64,000 bases of DNA. It comes from Treponema sp. Its GTDB lineage: Bacteria > Spirochaetota > Spirochaetia > Treponematales > Treponemataceae. Under the pieces are notes generated by a model, which saw nothing but the letters and a program-made list of their open reading frames with translations, was not told the origin of the DNA and did no database searches. The stretch covers positions 12,454-76,453 of the forward strand of contig JAEDED010000011.1 of the NCBI GenBank assembly GCA_016293495.1, given 5' to 3'. Both the position numbers and the translations under genes were made by a program. Shown here piece by piece: positions 37,501 through 44,075 of this stretch (position 1 is its first letter; each line of letters starts with the position of its first letter).

Positions 37501-40245
37501 GATTCAATTACTGATGATGTTCGCGAAAATATTGAAATTAATTTAACAACTGTAAATCTTCTTACACCGGTCAACAGCAAGACAATTGCTGACGGCCAGA
37601 TGCAGAAGTTTGAATTTAAAATCTGGGATAAAACAGAAGGTACAACAGCAGGAACAAACAGCCAGTATGCAACAATCAATTTGATTGCAAACGTTCTGCT
37701 TCACGATAACCAGAAAGCAAATGCATGGTTCAAGCCATTCTACTGGAAGTGGAATGAAACAACTAAGTCAATTGATTCCTCTGTATACGAAGATGACCTT
37801 ACACAAGGACATATTGAACTCGAAGCAGACTGGAAGTTAACTGAAGGAACAACAGGCGGTTATATGGCAGAAAACGCTGATGGTTATGCAGACGCAGTTG
37901 CTGCAAATCCTGCAATTGATGCAGATCCTAAAGTATCTGGTAAAATCTCAATGCGCGGAACTGCAAAGGATAACGTCTGCGTAAACGAAATCTGGATAAA
38001 AGTTCCTGACTTCCTCGAAAATTCTTCTGATACAGGAAATAGAGGACACATCAAGATTGCAAAACGCATCACTGCTGAAGATGGTACTGAAGAAAATCCA
38101 ATTTCAGATGAAGATCTTGGTAACTGGACCTCACTTGGTACAATGGAAGATGACGGCTGGGAATTTGAGCTTGACGGAGATGAAATATTTGACCAGGCAG
38201 AAGGAAATACAGTCAACTTTGTATTCAGCTGGGATACTTCAAAAATTGACGGTGTTGCTTCTTACGATGTTGAAGTAGAAGTGTTCGCAAAAGATAAGGG
38301 AAGCATCACTCTTAATGCTGACAAGTCTTTGACATACGCAACTACTGGTCCTTCTGCAGCAAGTACAACTCAGACTGGTACTCTCAACGCACAGGGTGTT
38401 GCTGAGCTTACTCCATATTACAAGATGGACGTTGTTCCTTATATTACTAAGGTTACGACATCATTAAGTACAATCAAGCCGGGTAATCCGACAGTATACT
38501 CAAGAACTGCAAAAGGTCATTATCCGATCCGCTCAGATGAAACTGTAACATTAAACGGCTTTAACCTTGCAGCTGACAATGCATCTGTAACAGCATCAGC
38601 TCCTTCTTCGTCAGGAAATTATGTACACACTGTTAACGGTGTTTCAACATTGAACAACATCAACGTTAATAACGCATGCGGTACATACGGTTCTGAAACA
38701 GGAAAGGCTTATACAGACAATAACTACGCATACTGTTATAACAGACAGCCAAATGGTGATAATAACTACTATTTAACTGATGATATTGTTTTCGATGTAT
38801 GGCAGTTTGATAACGAAAATGTTGCAACTGTAGCAGACTCAGGTTATATCCAGCAGCCTGTAATGAAGATTAATCCTGCAAATGATATGATCGGTTTTGC
38901 CTTTGCAAATGGTGCAGCTTATGCAAGTTTACCAAAGAAAGATACATCTTCATCATTGTGGCAGAGAAACTATGCCCGCAATACTGGAACATCGTTTGCT
39001 TATGATGCGAACGGTGACTCGCATGGTACAACAATCGGACTTGATACAAATCCAAATAGCAGTCATGCAGGACGTATGACATATATGACAAGTATCTGGG
39101 GACCAGGTGATACAGGCTCTCAGGAAGGTAACTATAATGGAACAAACACATTGCGTATTGAAGCAATTGGTGCCCCTAAAGGAACATATGCAGGAAAACA
39201 ATATGGTTCGGCTGTGATTCTTGAAGAAAGATTCCCTTCAACATCAATTGCAGTTGCATCACATGTTGTCGATACCGGAAAAAATGCAAAGAATGTTCCG
39301 ACTGTATATCTTGCATATTATGATGACTTGAACCAGTATATCAGATTCAGATGGGGTGTTAACAATAAATCATCTAAAGATGGTTTTAATCAGTTCCTTG
39401 ATCAGACTGTATCTTCTAATATTGTATTTGAACCGGAAGCTACAAGTTACAGCGTAGTAGCTTCAACAACTACAACATATAAAGCAGGAGAGTATGTTGA
39501 CATTGCAGTTATTCCTGGAGAAACAAAAGCTAAAGATGTAGTTGTAATCGTCTGGTATGATGCAACTAACAATAAGCTTATGTACTCTTACAAAGTTAAT
39601 CCATGTAACGATAATGATGGAGGAACAAATGAAGGAACAGAAGGCTACTGGGCTGCTCCAAAAGTAATTGCAAGCAATGCAGGTGATTACTGTAAGGTTG
39701 CAGTAGATGCAAATGGCGGCGTTCATATTGCAGCTTATGATAACCTTAATGCTGACTTGATTTATGCATACCTTTCATCTTATTCAGTTGCAACACCACA
39801 GGTTGTTACAGTAGATGCATATGCTATTACAGGAACTGAAATTACAATTGATGCTGCTCTTGATTCAACAGGAGCTTATGTTGAACCATACATCGGTTAC
39901 TACGCAGGTTCAATTCAGAAGCCGATGATTGCAACATTAAAGAAAACAATTCCTGTTAGTGGAACTACAACTGTAAAATCCGGTGTTGATAAGAGTAACG
40001 ATACATTTACAACAGATTGGGAAGTTTCTGTAGTTCCTACAAGCAGCCGTATGAGAAACGATCATATCAACGTTGCGGTCTGGAAAGATGCAGACGGAAA
40101 GATAAAGAACTCAGTTCATACTGATGATAACAGTTATTCTTCAAATGAAGGTGCGGTTTACGGTAACGGTACTGCTAACCCTGTAATGGGATACGCAATC
40201 CGTAAAGCAACAACCGGTTATCTTGAAACCGCCCAGATGAAATAA
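28579..40245 (+). CDS. Giant Ig-repeat lipoprotein (3888 aa)
   Basis: The start is the ATG at 28579 (M-K-K-K-F-L-T-L) with GGAGG upstream; the ATG at 28549 lacks a site. The lipoprotein signal ends at L-T-G-C, lipid Cys22, and the mature peptide C-E-V-G-L-G-E-A-V-D matches the lipoprotein at 1587. Dozens of Ig-like repeats follow (entries such as D-N-T-A-P, D-T-V-D-P; turns G-x-x-x-D-D-x-G-I). A block of about 385-420 residues is duplicated in tandem near residues 645-1450 (both copies contain T-V-W-Y-E-I-K-S-N and K-P/N-P-V-I-T-G-N-N-F). The last 600 residues differ: no D-x-x-P entries, and repeated V-W-(Y/K)-D-A and A-Y-Y-D-D type strands suggest a beta-propeller-like or lectin-like domain. 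Probably surface-exposed; role unknown. Confidence 0.88.
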   Translation: MKKKFLTLFTLLLSFVLILTGCEVGLGEAVDTEPPVLSINYPPAASTIRDSFVIAGTCEDDKGVTKVTVDVRNTDMNKSFGSYSAKVDGTKWSLELNGSGGYNGWSMPDGRYVAEAKAYDATGRSSGVSSLSFDIDNTAPLFILSSPGNDTLDGSVATKFGSTYKLAGTIAEDHTVSKIKVTVKAADGTVKGTFSRSNVEIAGGTEIVFAEKGNTKEKDDDGNTLDANYRKIYGNYDTESGQKLFYCDIEVSDSAQKYTQKDSDSTAGGNTTSKIYFYDDVYSAWLSTASGLDATKAKKIINGTYTGEFVNGSFTTPKLLADGSLLRTASGGNDLLTFTDGKEAFNYVRNSLFREKIAFSLNPDADPTYSVIGYNINRTDVLDGTASYTTAFSSQQITVQAVCGLNGYGVKPASLKVYQFGPYELADLKASLLDSIYGSNASMIDYYNAHAVAVNPANDGLAILIGDNSSSQEPSAESCTFAPMLDGSIKGNKYYILAVSGEDSEGQFVKTNAGKVVIFKGELAGTPPKIVINPHAKADAATVTPDDQAIIGTGEMSFAGTIDEGSSDPTMKFSVTVSDADDGTIVGSFEKTFDYDKAAKTWSFKLTDSADYIETPKDKYYLYDVIVRAENNGGTQEKERKIFVDTIDPVITINSITPECTKEGDENKFLNGTFRITGKAEDTNLETVWYEIKSNGDPIVSSLDFTDKDAKGNPTGYGQWYSFNNEITIDSTNTLKFNTKNNKDLEIVIHAKDKAGNEGTLSTTQYLNKSGKTYKIDQSTDNPVITGNNFVKVTDTAKLTANAPDGSTDSGNVFDTTSNHNLMFTVTDDDGIASVKVICVDKYGNETSTTLGGLANKPTTASLTYKNLPLEAGICSVTIIARDSTYSDSLAEDVKKYRETTYGPFYVAIDKENPVLTETAAGADTQYANAAKTITYSGTISDDFKLADSPLSVLVKNPDGKYIKADGSEDTAQKGITITPNADGTWTYSFKVPAKDIDGSSASKDGMYELSFTARDNFGRQTTVSRNVIKDTTKPQIKINSVTPTVTSGTDRLLNGTFNVTGSVTEKYLDTVWYEIKSNDGTKDVTVDSRDLKHTVNVNNVDTEVAIEGQWYSFNSEIEIDSTNISKFKAYDNKEIEVVVHAKDKSGNEETYSTTTFFGGKSYKVLQSSDKPVITGNNFAFIDAIGDDEHSADDNKANLTLTSDLKNGKGNIFDASTNRKIIGTITDDDGIKNIYVYIRKEDGTEFTSQEMIEYGLYGSNQDYEYTGFTEGTTTTNFNYQLPSKAGIYQVTVNAVDVTWLNATGSTEVTVEQVRANRRAELGPFFVAVDDKAPELTETAVNSTDTKYIREDDPNTSKDDSAFTFSGNVSDDWGVASLAVSVKYTPASGNTTSLDALKALGGTITPAANGSWSKTISFKNASYTYGAGLYEITFTATDKAGRQSSVVRNVYKDTVAPVFGTSGITDPKDSNYSETNVKPYISTVKTNGWFNTNTLRVEGGVSDAASGVKKVEYTLNASSQNPTWNELSGTSLFSGTIPSVENGGTITIRATDVAGNYVDTGISGIMIDTGMPGAVVTEIDGETTSLGTKLSNGKEKIVIKGTATDALSGIETIKINVGDKVFTSPAVTVSVTRNADGSINTNPFTLAKDAGGNAIAGTYLWIAEIPAAKLTSSGTVWAQVIDAAGNAAEVNLFALQVDTVDPSAEFNSTLKGATVNKVITISGTANDDQKLDSIKLEYQSGVKTESGKQVAVWTEVTANGALDGTKVSGTYNWSLTGIDSQKAFGTTIYDCDSSKDGDQVNLRVTAIDAAGNSKSEITYITVDQNTDRPVITFTNLNPLDGMSPTNYLFFNNTKMMGNLSDDDGIDNAVLFKIITRPITNGVRGDAPTLDEFRLAPVVPLSSGSWNYTLNSQGKQDIYFYVKDAKGTEFISKAAGNDLTSVYLKDETNLFGTSQANHVSTVLYIRIDTVDPELKNLGFNFYSKKDNKYIKEADVEWETSVADQIFGGNTSKFAIRLDAIDANGIASVVGKIDSNTYTFTKKSVDSENNGTYLLTDIPMGGTSSTGNRKDGVNYFTIEITDNAGRTRSTTLTLDVDNTLPVVKVSNPTSQTTVSGNVSAYGTVDEAADMYYAISTSATVSPDDTETAITSYTDSLGNSVTISDIKDKISYSELKGAALSWYIYFDGDSDPSQTVAHDARILNNYLTYYGITTDAAIEDKDNPFDTIVKLYLWVKAVDKAGNVTEVAHEIKLDPQGDRPTITINYPEKDGDTLGGNIKVYGEANDNIAVKTAWLQVISKKNHPDDWDDVVAYSGDKPSYNVTKFEPTKDDLDFLAENGYSVYLMSSYDPSSGSNAAWKKGTSTIATGKTAADYGILANSSGSTWNVKINVKDELNPAKGSTTSNVIAIRAFARDDDGKVSIPSDRIFEIDSDKPVFGSSQPFYLVQSADVSWSTATTASREYSEDMYVKGSWYLIGSVEDDVGIKSLTLRDNTAAITKTMIEDKAEKSGGADFDVEINGKVAYFKVKLPTASGVGSIDYTFTAEDIAEGTAHSQTKDIKINFDNNAPVLIKSNVSGYNINPSVKQSNNFYVFGSNVKEDAVTSGGTTVNQSGFDYVAFYFMRRSDKTTDNKDYIYDIMQPRQINDGGTLKENAANKVLVSSLTYEDGIYWKTYTVTRSDEHLGLLKLDAKDDNIHVGGLCKIGGAAYLITSISSDGKEIEVNGNIPKKYTAAKFACAMVVNNTVQETESGTLQTDGYYQKPANDDGDRMIESVIKNGSTWSWEADICSKNIPDGPIELHYVAFDKAGNYNIGIVGCVSQTDYKKYKTPDVNSNASVYAYDSENPGFVSNNQPRIAGVIFGSDDNANGVVDPVVRNASGKIISTGEMNITYGGWYNAADPYGNKKTGVTVNGKEGSRTITTFNIPEQLDSAALTIKGETKIIPEIVGGNNGLKYTYSVTKNGESTPYFNSVAVDLSSEDSITDDVRENIEINLTTVNLLTPVNSKTIADGQMQKFEFKIWDKTEGTTAGTNSQYATINLIANVLLHDNQKANAWFKPFYWKWNETTKSIDSSVYEDDLTQGHIELEADWKLTEGTTGGYMAENADGYADAVAANPAIDADPKVSGKISMRGTAKDNVCVNEIWIKVPDFLENSSDTGNRGHIKIAKRITAEDGTEENPISDEDLGNWTSLGTMEDDGWEFELDGDEIFDQAEGNTVNFVFSWDTSKIDGVASYDVEVEVFAKDKGSITLNADKSLTYATTGPSAASTTQTGTLNAQGVAELTPYYKMDVVPYITKVTTSLSTIKPGNPTVYSRTAKGHYPIRSDETVTLNGFNLAADNASVTASAPSSSGNYVHTVNGVSTLNNINVNNACGTYGSETGKAYTDNNYAYCYNRQPNGDNNYYLTDDIVFDVWQFDNENVATVADSGYIQQPVMKINPANDMIGFAFANGAAYASLPKKDTSSSLWQRNYARNTGTSFAYDANGDSHGTTIGLDTNPNSSHAGRMTYMTSIWGPGDTGSQEGNYNGTNTLRIEAIGAPKGTYAGKQYGSAVILEERFPSTSIAVASHVVDTGKNAKNVPTVYLAYYDDLNQYIRFRWGVNNKSSKDGFNQFLDQTVSSNIVFEPEATSYSVVASTTTTYKAGEYVDIAVIPGETKAKDVVVIVWYDATNNKLMYSYKVNPCNDNDGGTNEGTEGYWAAPKVIASNAGDYCKVAVDANGGVHIAAYDNLNADLIYAYLSSYSVATPQVVTVDAYAITGTEITIDAALDSTGAYVEPYIGYYAGSIQKPMIATLKKTIPVSGTTTVKSGVDKSNDTFTTDWEVSVVPTSSRMRNDHINVAVWKDADGKIKNSVHTDDNSYSSNEGAVYGNGTANPVMGYAIRKATTGYLETAQMK
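30515..32930 (+). repeat. Tandem duplicated multi-Ig block inside the giant lipoprotein gene
   Basis: Two consecutive coding blocks of about 1.16 and 1.26 kb encode the same domain order: I-N-S-(I/V)-T-P, L-N-G-T-F, T-V-W-Y-E-I-K-S-N, G-Q-W-Y-S-F-N, H-A-K-D-K-(A/S)-G-N-E, P-V-I-T-G-N-N-F, then L-T-E-T-A. Nucleotide identity is partial, so the duplication is old. Confidence 0.75.
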
Positions 40246-40285
40246 AAAAATTTCCCCGCATGTAAAAATGTGGTATAATTTTAGA

Positions 40286-40321
40286 GGTACGGAGGATGAA
40301 AATTCCCCGTACCTTTTTTTT
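40286..40321 (+). promoter_or_regulatory. Terminator-like hairpin enclosing the Shine-Dalgarno and start codon of the MCP gene
   Basis: GGTACGG pairs with CCGTACC (7 bp, extendable by GG/CC past a bulged A) and eight T follow. The GGAGG site is in the stem and the ATG at 40296 is in the loop. A TATAAT at 40274-40279 would start transcription right at the hairpin. Confidence 0.65.
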
Positions 40322-41699
40322 CGTTGCATTTATTACTGCATTTCAGTTCATTACAACACAGATGACAAAAAAACCGATTGCAGATATTTATACTGAATCG
40401 GTAGAAAGCTACATGAATCTTGCAGTTGAGAATGCAGAGGAATGGTTTTCAAACCAGGTCGAATCTCTCAAGCTTTTCCAGAATTCTGTAGTTGATAAAA
40501 CAACATCTAGAGAAACAATCAAACAGACAATCAAGACAAAGAATAAGCCAAACGGTTTCGAATACGTAATGGTGTTCTGGGACGATGCAACTGGTGCAAA
40601 AGACGGCGGTCCTGAAACATATAATACTAAAGGAGGAATTTCGAAGGTCGGAATTCTTTCAAAGGAATATTGGATTCAGCATAAGAATAATAAGGCAGCA
40701 GTATGGCTTGAATCTCCTCGTCAGTCAAATGCCGGCGGTTTTACAATGCCGCTGTTTGTTGAATCAAACTTTGTCGATGAAAAAACAGGCGAAAAAGCCA
40801 GCGGCGGTATGGTAGGATTCCTTGAATTAAATCCTATCAATCGTCTTGCAACCCGCTTTTATAAAACAGGCCGCGTATCATTCTATGATGATACAGGAAC
40901 AGTCCGTGCAGGAGATGACGTTCTTAATGCAGAAGATAAAGACAAGCTTTTGATTTATTCAAAAGAATGTTCTTTTGCAAATAAAAAGTGGAATGTAGTT
41001 GCCAGTGTAGAAATTTCAGAAATTCATGAAATCAATAATACACTTCGCCGTAATTCTATTATCGGCGGTTTGATTATTGCAGTCATTCTTCTTGTATGTA
41101 TTCTTTTGATTCTTAAAGTAATTATTTCTAAGTTTGATTCAATCAAAAAGAATATTGATAATCTTAACAGCGGTGACAAGGATTTAACAAAACGTCTTAC
41201 AATTTATCATAACAACGAAATCTCACAGGTAAAAAAATCTGTTAACGAATTTGTTGATAACGTTCATTCGACTGTAAAGAATATCGGTGAAGCAAATACA
41301 GCACTTAAGGTAAGCTTTGAAAATGTAAGTACACGACTTGGTGATACAAGAATTCAGATTCAGAATATTTCAAAAGAAATTGCAGAAGCTACAGAAATGC
41401 TTAATAAAGAAGATGCATGTGTTGACGATACAAGCGCTGCAGTAACTCAGATTTCTACAAACATTAAAGAACTCAATGATCTTATTACCCAGCAGGCATC
41501 TGCAATTACAGAAGCGAGTGCAAGTATCGAAGAAATGATCGGTAATATCAATACTGTTTCTGATTCAATGGGAAGAATGTCAGAAGAGTTCAATGAACTG
41601 AATGTTGCAACTGCAGAAGGTATTGAAAAGAATGCTGCAGTAAATGAACTTCTCCAGATTGTCCTTGATCAGAGTAAATCACTTCAGGATACAAGATGA
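40296..41699 (+). CDS. Methyl-accepting chemotaxis protein, N-terminal fragment (broken gene)
   Basis: This 467-aa fragment holds a transmembrane helix at residues 4-21, a periplasmic Cache-like sensor (about 25-240, with an E-Y-V-M-V-F-W-D-D and a Y-W-I-Q-H block), TM2 at about 247-270, a HAMP domain to about 320, and the first half of the cytoplasmic four-helix bundle. It stops at Q-D-T-R-stop, before the conserved hairpin tip (usual core around A-x-Q-T-N-L-L-A-x-N-A-A-I-E-A) that contacts CheA/CheW. The next frame resumes the receptor through an ATGA overlap. GGAGG precedes the ATG but is buried in a hairpin. Probably a pseudogene; a functional split receptor is unlikely because the tip is missing from both parts. 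Confidence 0.85.
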   Translation: MKIPRTFFFVAFITAFQFITTQMTKKPIADIYTESVESYMNLAVENAEEWFSNQVESLKLFQNSVVDKTTSRETIKQTIKTKNKPNGFEYVMVFWDDATGAKDGGPETYNTKGGISKVGILSKEYWIQHKNNKAAVWLESPRQSNAGGFTMPLFVESNFVDEKTGEKASGGMVGFLELNPINRLATRFYKTGRVSFYDDTGTVRAGDDVLNAEDKDKLLIYSKECSFANKKWNVVASVEISEIHEINNTLRRNSIIGGLIIAVILLVCILLILKVIISKFDSIKKNIDNLNSGDKDLTKRLTIYHNNEISQVKKSVNEFVDNVHSTVKNIGEANTALKVSFENVSTRLGDTRIQIQNISKEIAEATEMLNKEDACVDDTSAAVTQISTNIKELNDLITQQASAITEASASIEEMIGNINTVSDSMGRMSEEFNELNVATAEGIEKNAAVNELLQIVLDQSKSLQDTR

Positions 41700-42109
41700 T
41701 TGCTTCAAACATCAACAAGGTTGTAGACAGTGCAAACGCAAGTAAAGTTTCACTCGAAAAAGTAAATTCAAAAACACAGAATACAGCTCAGCTTGTTTCA
41801 GAAATCAAACAGGCAATGGATGAACAGACAGAAGGTTCTAAACAGATGCTTGAAGTTCTTTCATCAATGACACAGACTTCTGACAATGTACTTTCTTCAA
41901 GTCGCGAAATTGAAAAAGGAACAAATGAAATTCTTTCTTCAGTTTCAGTTCTTAAAGATGCTTCTCAGAACATGTCTGTTAACTTTGAAAAGATTGTAAC
42001 AAGCACAGATGAAACAAAACAGACTACAGAGCAGCTTGATAATCTCTCAATGAGAATGGCTGTTGCAGTCTGGAATATTTCAAACAGAATTGACGAGTTT
42101 AAGGTTTAA
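41696..42109 (+). CDS. Methyl-accepting chemotaxis protein, C-terminal fragment (broken gene)
   Basis: A 137-aa continuation of the receptor in another frame, overlapping the previous stop as ATGA. It is all coiled coil and corresponds to the descending helix and C-terminal methylation helix (E-I-K-Q-A-M-D-E-Q-T-E-G-S-K-Q near residue 37). It has no membrane segment, no start site of its own and no hairpin tip. The lesion is best explained by a deletion at the I-A-S-x-I / I-A-S-N-I region that removed the tip and shifted the frame (inference). Its end overlaps the converging minus-strand gene by 11 bases. Confidence 0.75.
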   Translation: MIASNINKVVDSANASKVSLEKVNSKTQNTAQLVSEIKQAMDEQTEGSKQMLEVLSSMTQTSDNVLSSSREIEKGTNEILSSVSVLKDASQNMSVNFEKIVTSTDETKQTTEQLDNLSMRMAVAVWNISNRIDEFKV

Positions 42110-43253
42110 GGTAATCCCGGATTTTTGCTGCATAAACATGCATCTGCTGTGGACTTGTAAACGAAGCTTCAGTAAGGCAAGGAACAGGTCCGCCATAAAT
42201 GCTTGCACTCCAGTATCTGACATCATCAGACTGAGCGTCTGAACTTTGAGCAACAGATGCTGCCGGTGCAAGCATTGTTTTTTCTGACAGCGAAGTTTGA
42301 CTGTTGTTTTTTACAAGTTCTTCAAGGATTCTTTCAGAATCAGAAAAGTCTGATAATTTTGCAGCGCAGATTTCTGGTGTAATTAAACCAGACTGTGTAT
42401 CTGTATGCTGCGGAAAAATATAAGAGTCATAATATTTAATCAGGTTAAACGAAATCTGACGGTGAGTTCTGAGATAAGTTGCGATAGAACCGATAAGGTG
42501 TTCTTTCATAAGAAACTCTGTATCTTTAAAAGTTAATTCAAGCCAGCCTCTGTGAATAAGACCTTTGACCGAAAGGTCTTTAATTTCATCAAGCACTACA
42601 CGAAGCCTGTAAGGAAGTTCTTCATTACGAAGCTGGGCTTTGTTTAATTCACTGCAGATTTCAAAGTATTCATTAACGCCATACATGCTCTGTGTCATCG
42701 CACTGATAAAACCTAATAATTCAACATCATCGCTTCCGATTACAATGAGTGGATATTGAGTAAGCTGTTTAAGTTTAATGAGATTTTCTTTAAAAGTTTC
42801 ATAGGTTTGAGGAGCCGGAAGAGAAAGTTCGTTTGCATAAGTTGAATAAACTGCAAGTTCAAAGTGATCGAGTAAAACGGGCAGTGCATAAAACTGATTG
42901 TTCTGAATTACGCTGTATCTGATTTTTGAAGGAAGATAATTAAGTGTTTCTTCTGAGATTTGTTTTGGATTTAAATCAATAAGAGAGCGTGAGTTGTATG
43001 TAAATAAAAGGTCACACTTTTTTGTCTGTTTTGTAGTCAAAGGAAGTTCAGGGTCCAGAGTAATTGACTTAACGTCACGGCCTGCAATCGTACTGATTTC
43101 TTCAGTGAGAATTTTCTGAGTACTTTCTGGAATCTGATAGAAAGCAACTTTTAATTTAGGTGAACTGCAGGAAGTAAGTGGTGAAAATAAAAAAACTAAA
43201 AGCACTGCTGCTGCAACTGAATTAAAAATTTTAATATTTGATTTTCTGAACAT
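42099..43253 (-). CDS. Solute-binding-protein-like lipoprotein
   Basis: A 384-aa lipoprotein (lipobox L-T-S-C, lipid Cys29). The body resembles a type 1 extracellular solute-binding protein: an early beta strand K-V-A-F-Y-Q-I, a D-L-L-F-T-Y strand, Y-A-L-P-V-L-L-D-H-F-E-L-A-V-Y-S near residue 120, and the P-x-T-Y-E-T-F-K-E-N-L hinge helix near 150. A G-S-I-A-T-Y-L-R segment occupies the place of the usual G-x-A-A-M-x-x-x-G. No ABC permease or ATPase genes are adjacent, so it may be an orphan binding lipoprotein or signalling partner. No Shine-Dalgarno sequence is visible; TAAAAT lies six bases before the ATG. Confidence 0.78.
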   Translation of the reverse strand: MFRKSNIKIFNSVAAAVLLVFLFSPLTSCSSPKLKVAFYQIPESTQKILTEEISTIAGRDVKSITLDPELPLTTKQTKKCDLLFTYNSRSLIDLNPKQISEETLNYLPSKIRYSVIQNNQFYALPVLLDHFELAVYSTYANELSLPAPQTYETFKENLIKLKQLTQYPLIVIGSDDVELLGFISAMTQSMYGVNEYFEICSELNKAQLRNEELPYRLRVVLDEIKDLSVKGLIHRGWLELTFKDTEFLMKEHLIGSIATYLRTHRQISFNLIKYYDSYIFPQHTDTQSGLITPEICAAKLSDFSDSERILEELVKNNSQTSLSEKTMLAPAASVAQSSDAQSDDVRYWSASIYGGPVPCLTEASFTSPQQMHVYAAKIRDYLKP

Positions 43254-43278
43254 AATTATATTTTACATCACATCAGTA

Positions 43279-43314
43279 CAAAAAAAAAGGCTCATTCTGA
43301 AGAATGAACCTTTT
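43279..43314 (-). terminator. Terminator of the small secreted protein gene
   Basis: AAAGGTTCATTC and GAATGAGCCTTT (one G-U pair) form a tight 12-bp stem. On the minus strand it is followed by nine T. It separates the two minus-strand genes into distinct transcripts. Confidence 0.9.
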
Positions 43315-43334
43315 GTACTTAAAAGTGGCAGGAC

Positions 43335-43823
43335 TTATTTTACAGATCCTGTTTTAACTCCAGCTGGAGAAGCTTTAATGTTACATGTAACGTTTTCTTT
43401 GTTGATCAACTGAACTGTTACATTGTAAAGCTGTGGTTTAACAACCTTTAATTTGATAGAACCTTTGCAAGGAACACCTTTTTTGATTCCAGAAATTCCC
43501 TGAACATAGTCTCCTGCAATTTCTGACCACCATTTTGCTTTTTCGTGATTATCAATTACCATAACTATAAGGTTAGGAATATCTTTGTCTGCAACGAAGT
43601 TGTAGTAAATTTCAATTTCATCACCAGCAGCAAATTTTGTTCCTGCAAAATATTTAGTTACATCGATTGGTGGAATTACTTTGTGGTCAGTAGAATACTG
43701 ATCCTTCTGTAATGGAAGTGAAGTTCCGTTTGCAGAATCTGCAATGTCGATTACGTAAGTTTTTGCGAAAGACATTCCGCAAACTGCCAAAGCAACGAGT
43801 GCCATCATAATAAATTTTTTCAT
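43335..43823 (-). CDS. Small secreted protein of unknown function (162 aa)
   Basis: A Sec signal peptide (M-K-K-F-I-M-M-A-L-V-A-L-A-V-C-G-M-S-F-A, cleavage about residue 20) is followed by a beta-rich domain of about 140 residues. It has V-I-D-I-A-D-S-A-N-G-T near the start and P-P-I-D-V-T-K-Y-F-A-G-T-K-F-A-A-G-D-E-I in the middle. The Cys in the signal is not in a lipobox position before a Gly/Ala/Ser triplet, so this is probably a soluble periplasmic protein. There is a good GGAGG site and its own terminator. The divergent neighbour is the metal-responsive regulator, but no metal-binding motif is evident here. Family not recognised. Confidence 0.83.
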   Translation of the reverse strand: MKKFIMMALVALAVCGMSFAKTYVIDIADSANGTSLPLQKDQYSTDHKVIPPIDVTKYFAGTKFAAGDEIEIYYNFVADKDIPNLIVMVIDNHEKAKWWSEIAGDYVQGISGIKKGVPCKGSIKLKVVKPQLYNVTVQLINKENVTCNIKASPAGVKTGSVK

Positions 43824-43982
43824 AATTTTTCCTCCAAGATTTTGAATTATCTCTTAATAATAGTTTACTACTCATATGAGATAACGCAACAGAAAAAAAT
43901 TGATTGTTGTTACTTTTGTTTGAAATATACAAAAAAAGTAATATTTCTTTAAAATCAACAATAGAAAGTAATAAAAGTACAA

Positions 43983-43998
43983 TTGAACACTTGTTCAA
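43983..43998. promoter_or_regulatory. SmtB/ArsR-type operator 1
   Basis: TTGAACA-CT-TGTTCAA is a perfect 7-2-7 palindrome just upstream of the -35 box of the metal operon. It matches the general form of SmtB/CzrA operators (TGAACA, short spacer, TGTTCA). Confidence 0.75.
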
Positions 43999-44001
43999 AT
44001 G

Positions 44002-44030
44002 TTGACAAAACTAAAAAACAGGTGTATTTT
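44002..44030 (+). promoter_or_regulatory. Promoter of the metal-efflux operon
   Basis: Perfect -35 TTGACA, 17 bases, TATTTT. It is bracketed by the two operator palindromes. Confidence 0.75.
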
Positions 44031-44041
44031 ATTTATAACAG

Positions 44042-44057
44042 TTGAATAGTTGTTCAA
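44042..44057. promoter_or_regulatory. SmtB/ArsR-type operator 2
   Basis: TTGAATA-GT-TGTTCAA is a second copy of the palindrome with one mismatch. It lies between the -10 box and the Shine-Dalgarno sequence of the regulator gene. Confidence 0.7.
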
Positions 44058-44075
44058 ATAAAAGAAGGAGGCGGC

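Noticed and set aside
37119..37679. 186-aa open frame on the minus strand inside the giant lipoprotein gene
   Set aside because: It is antisense to clearly coded Ig repeats, lacks a ribosome site and has low-complexity Ser/Val/Leu composition typical of shadow frames.
41696..42109. Functional two-subunit split chemotaxis receptor with ATGA translational coupling
   Set aside because: Neither part contains the CheA/CheW-binding hairpin, so even co-translated parts should not signal; a broken gene is simpler.
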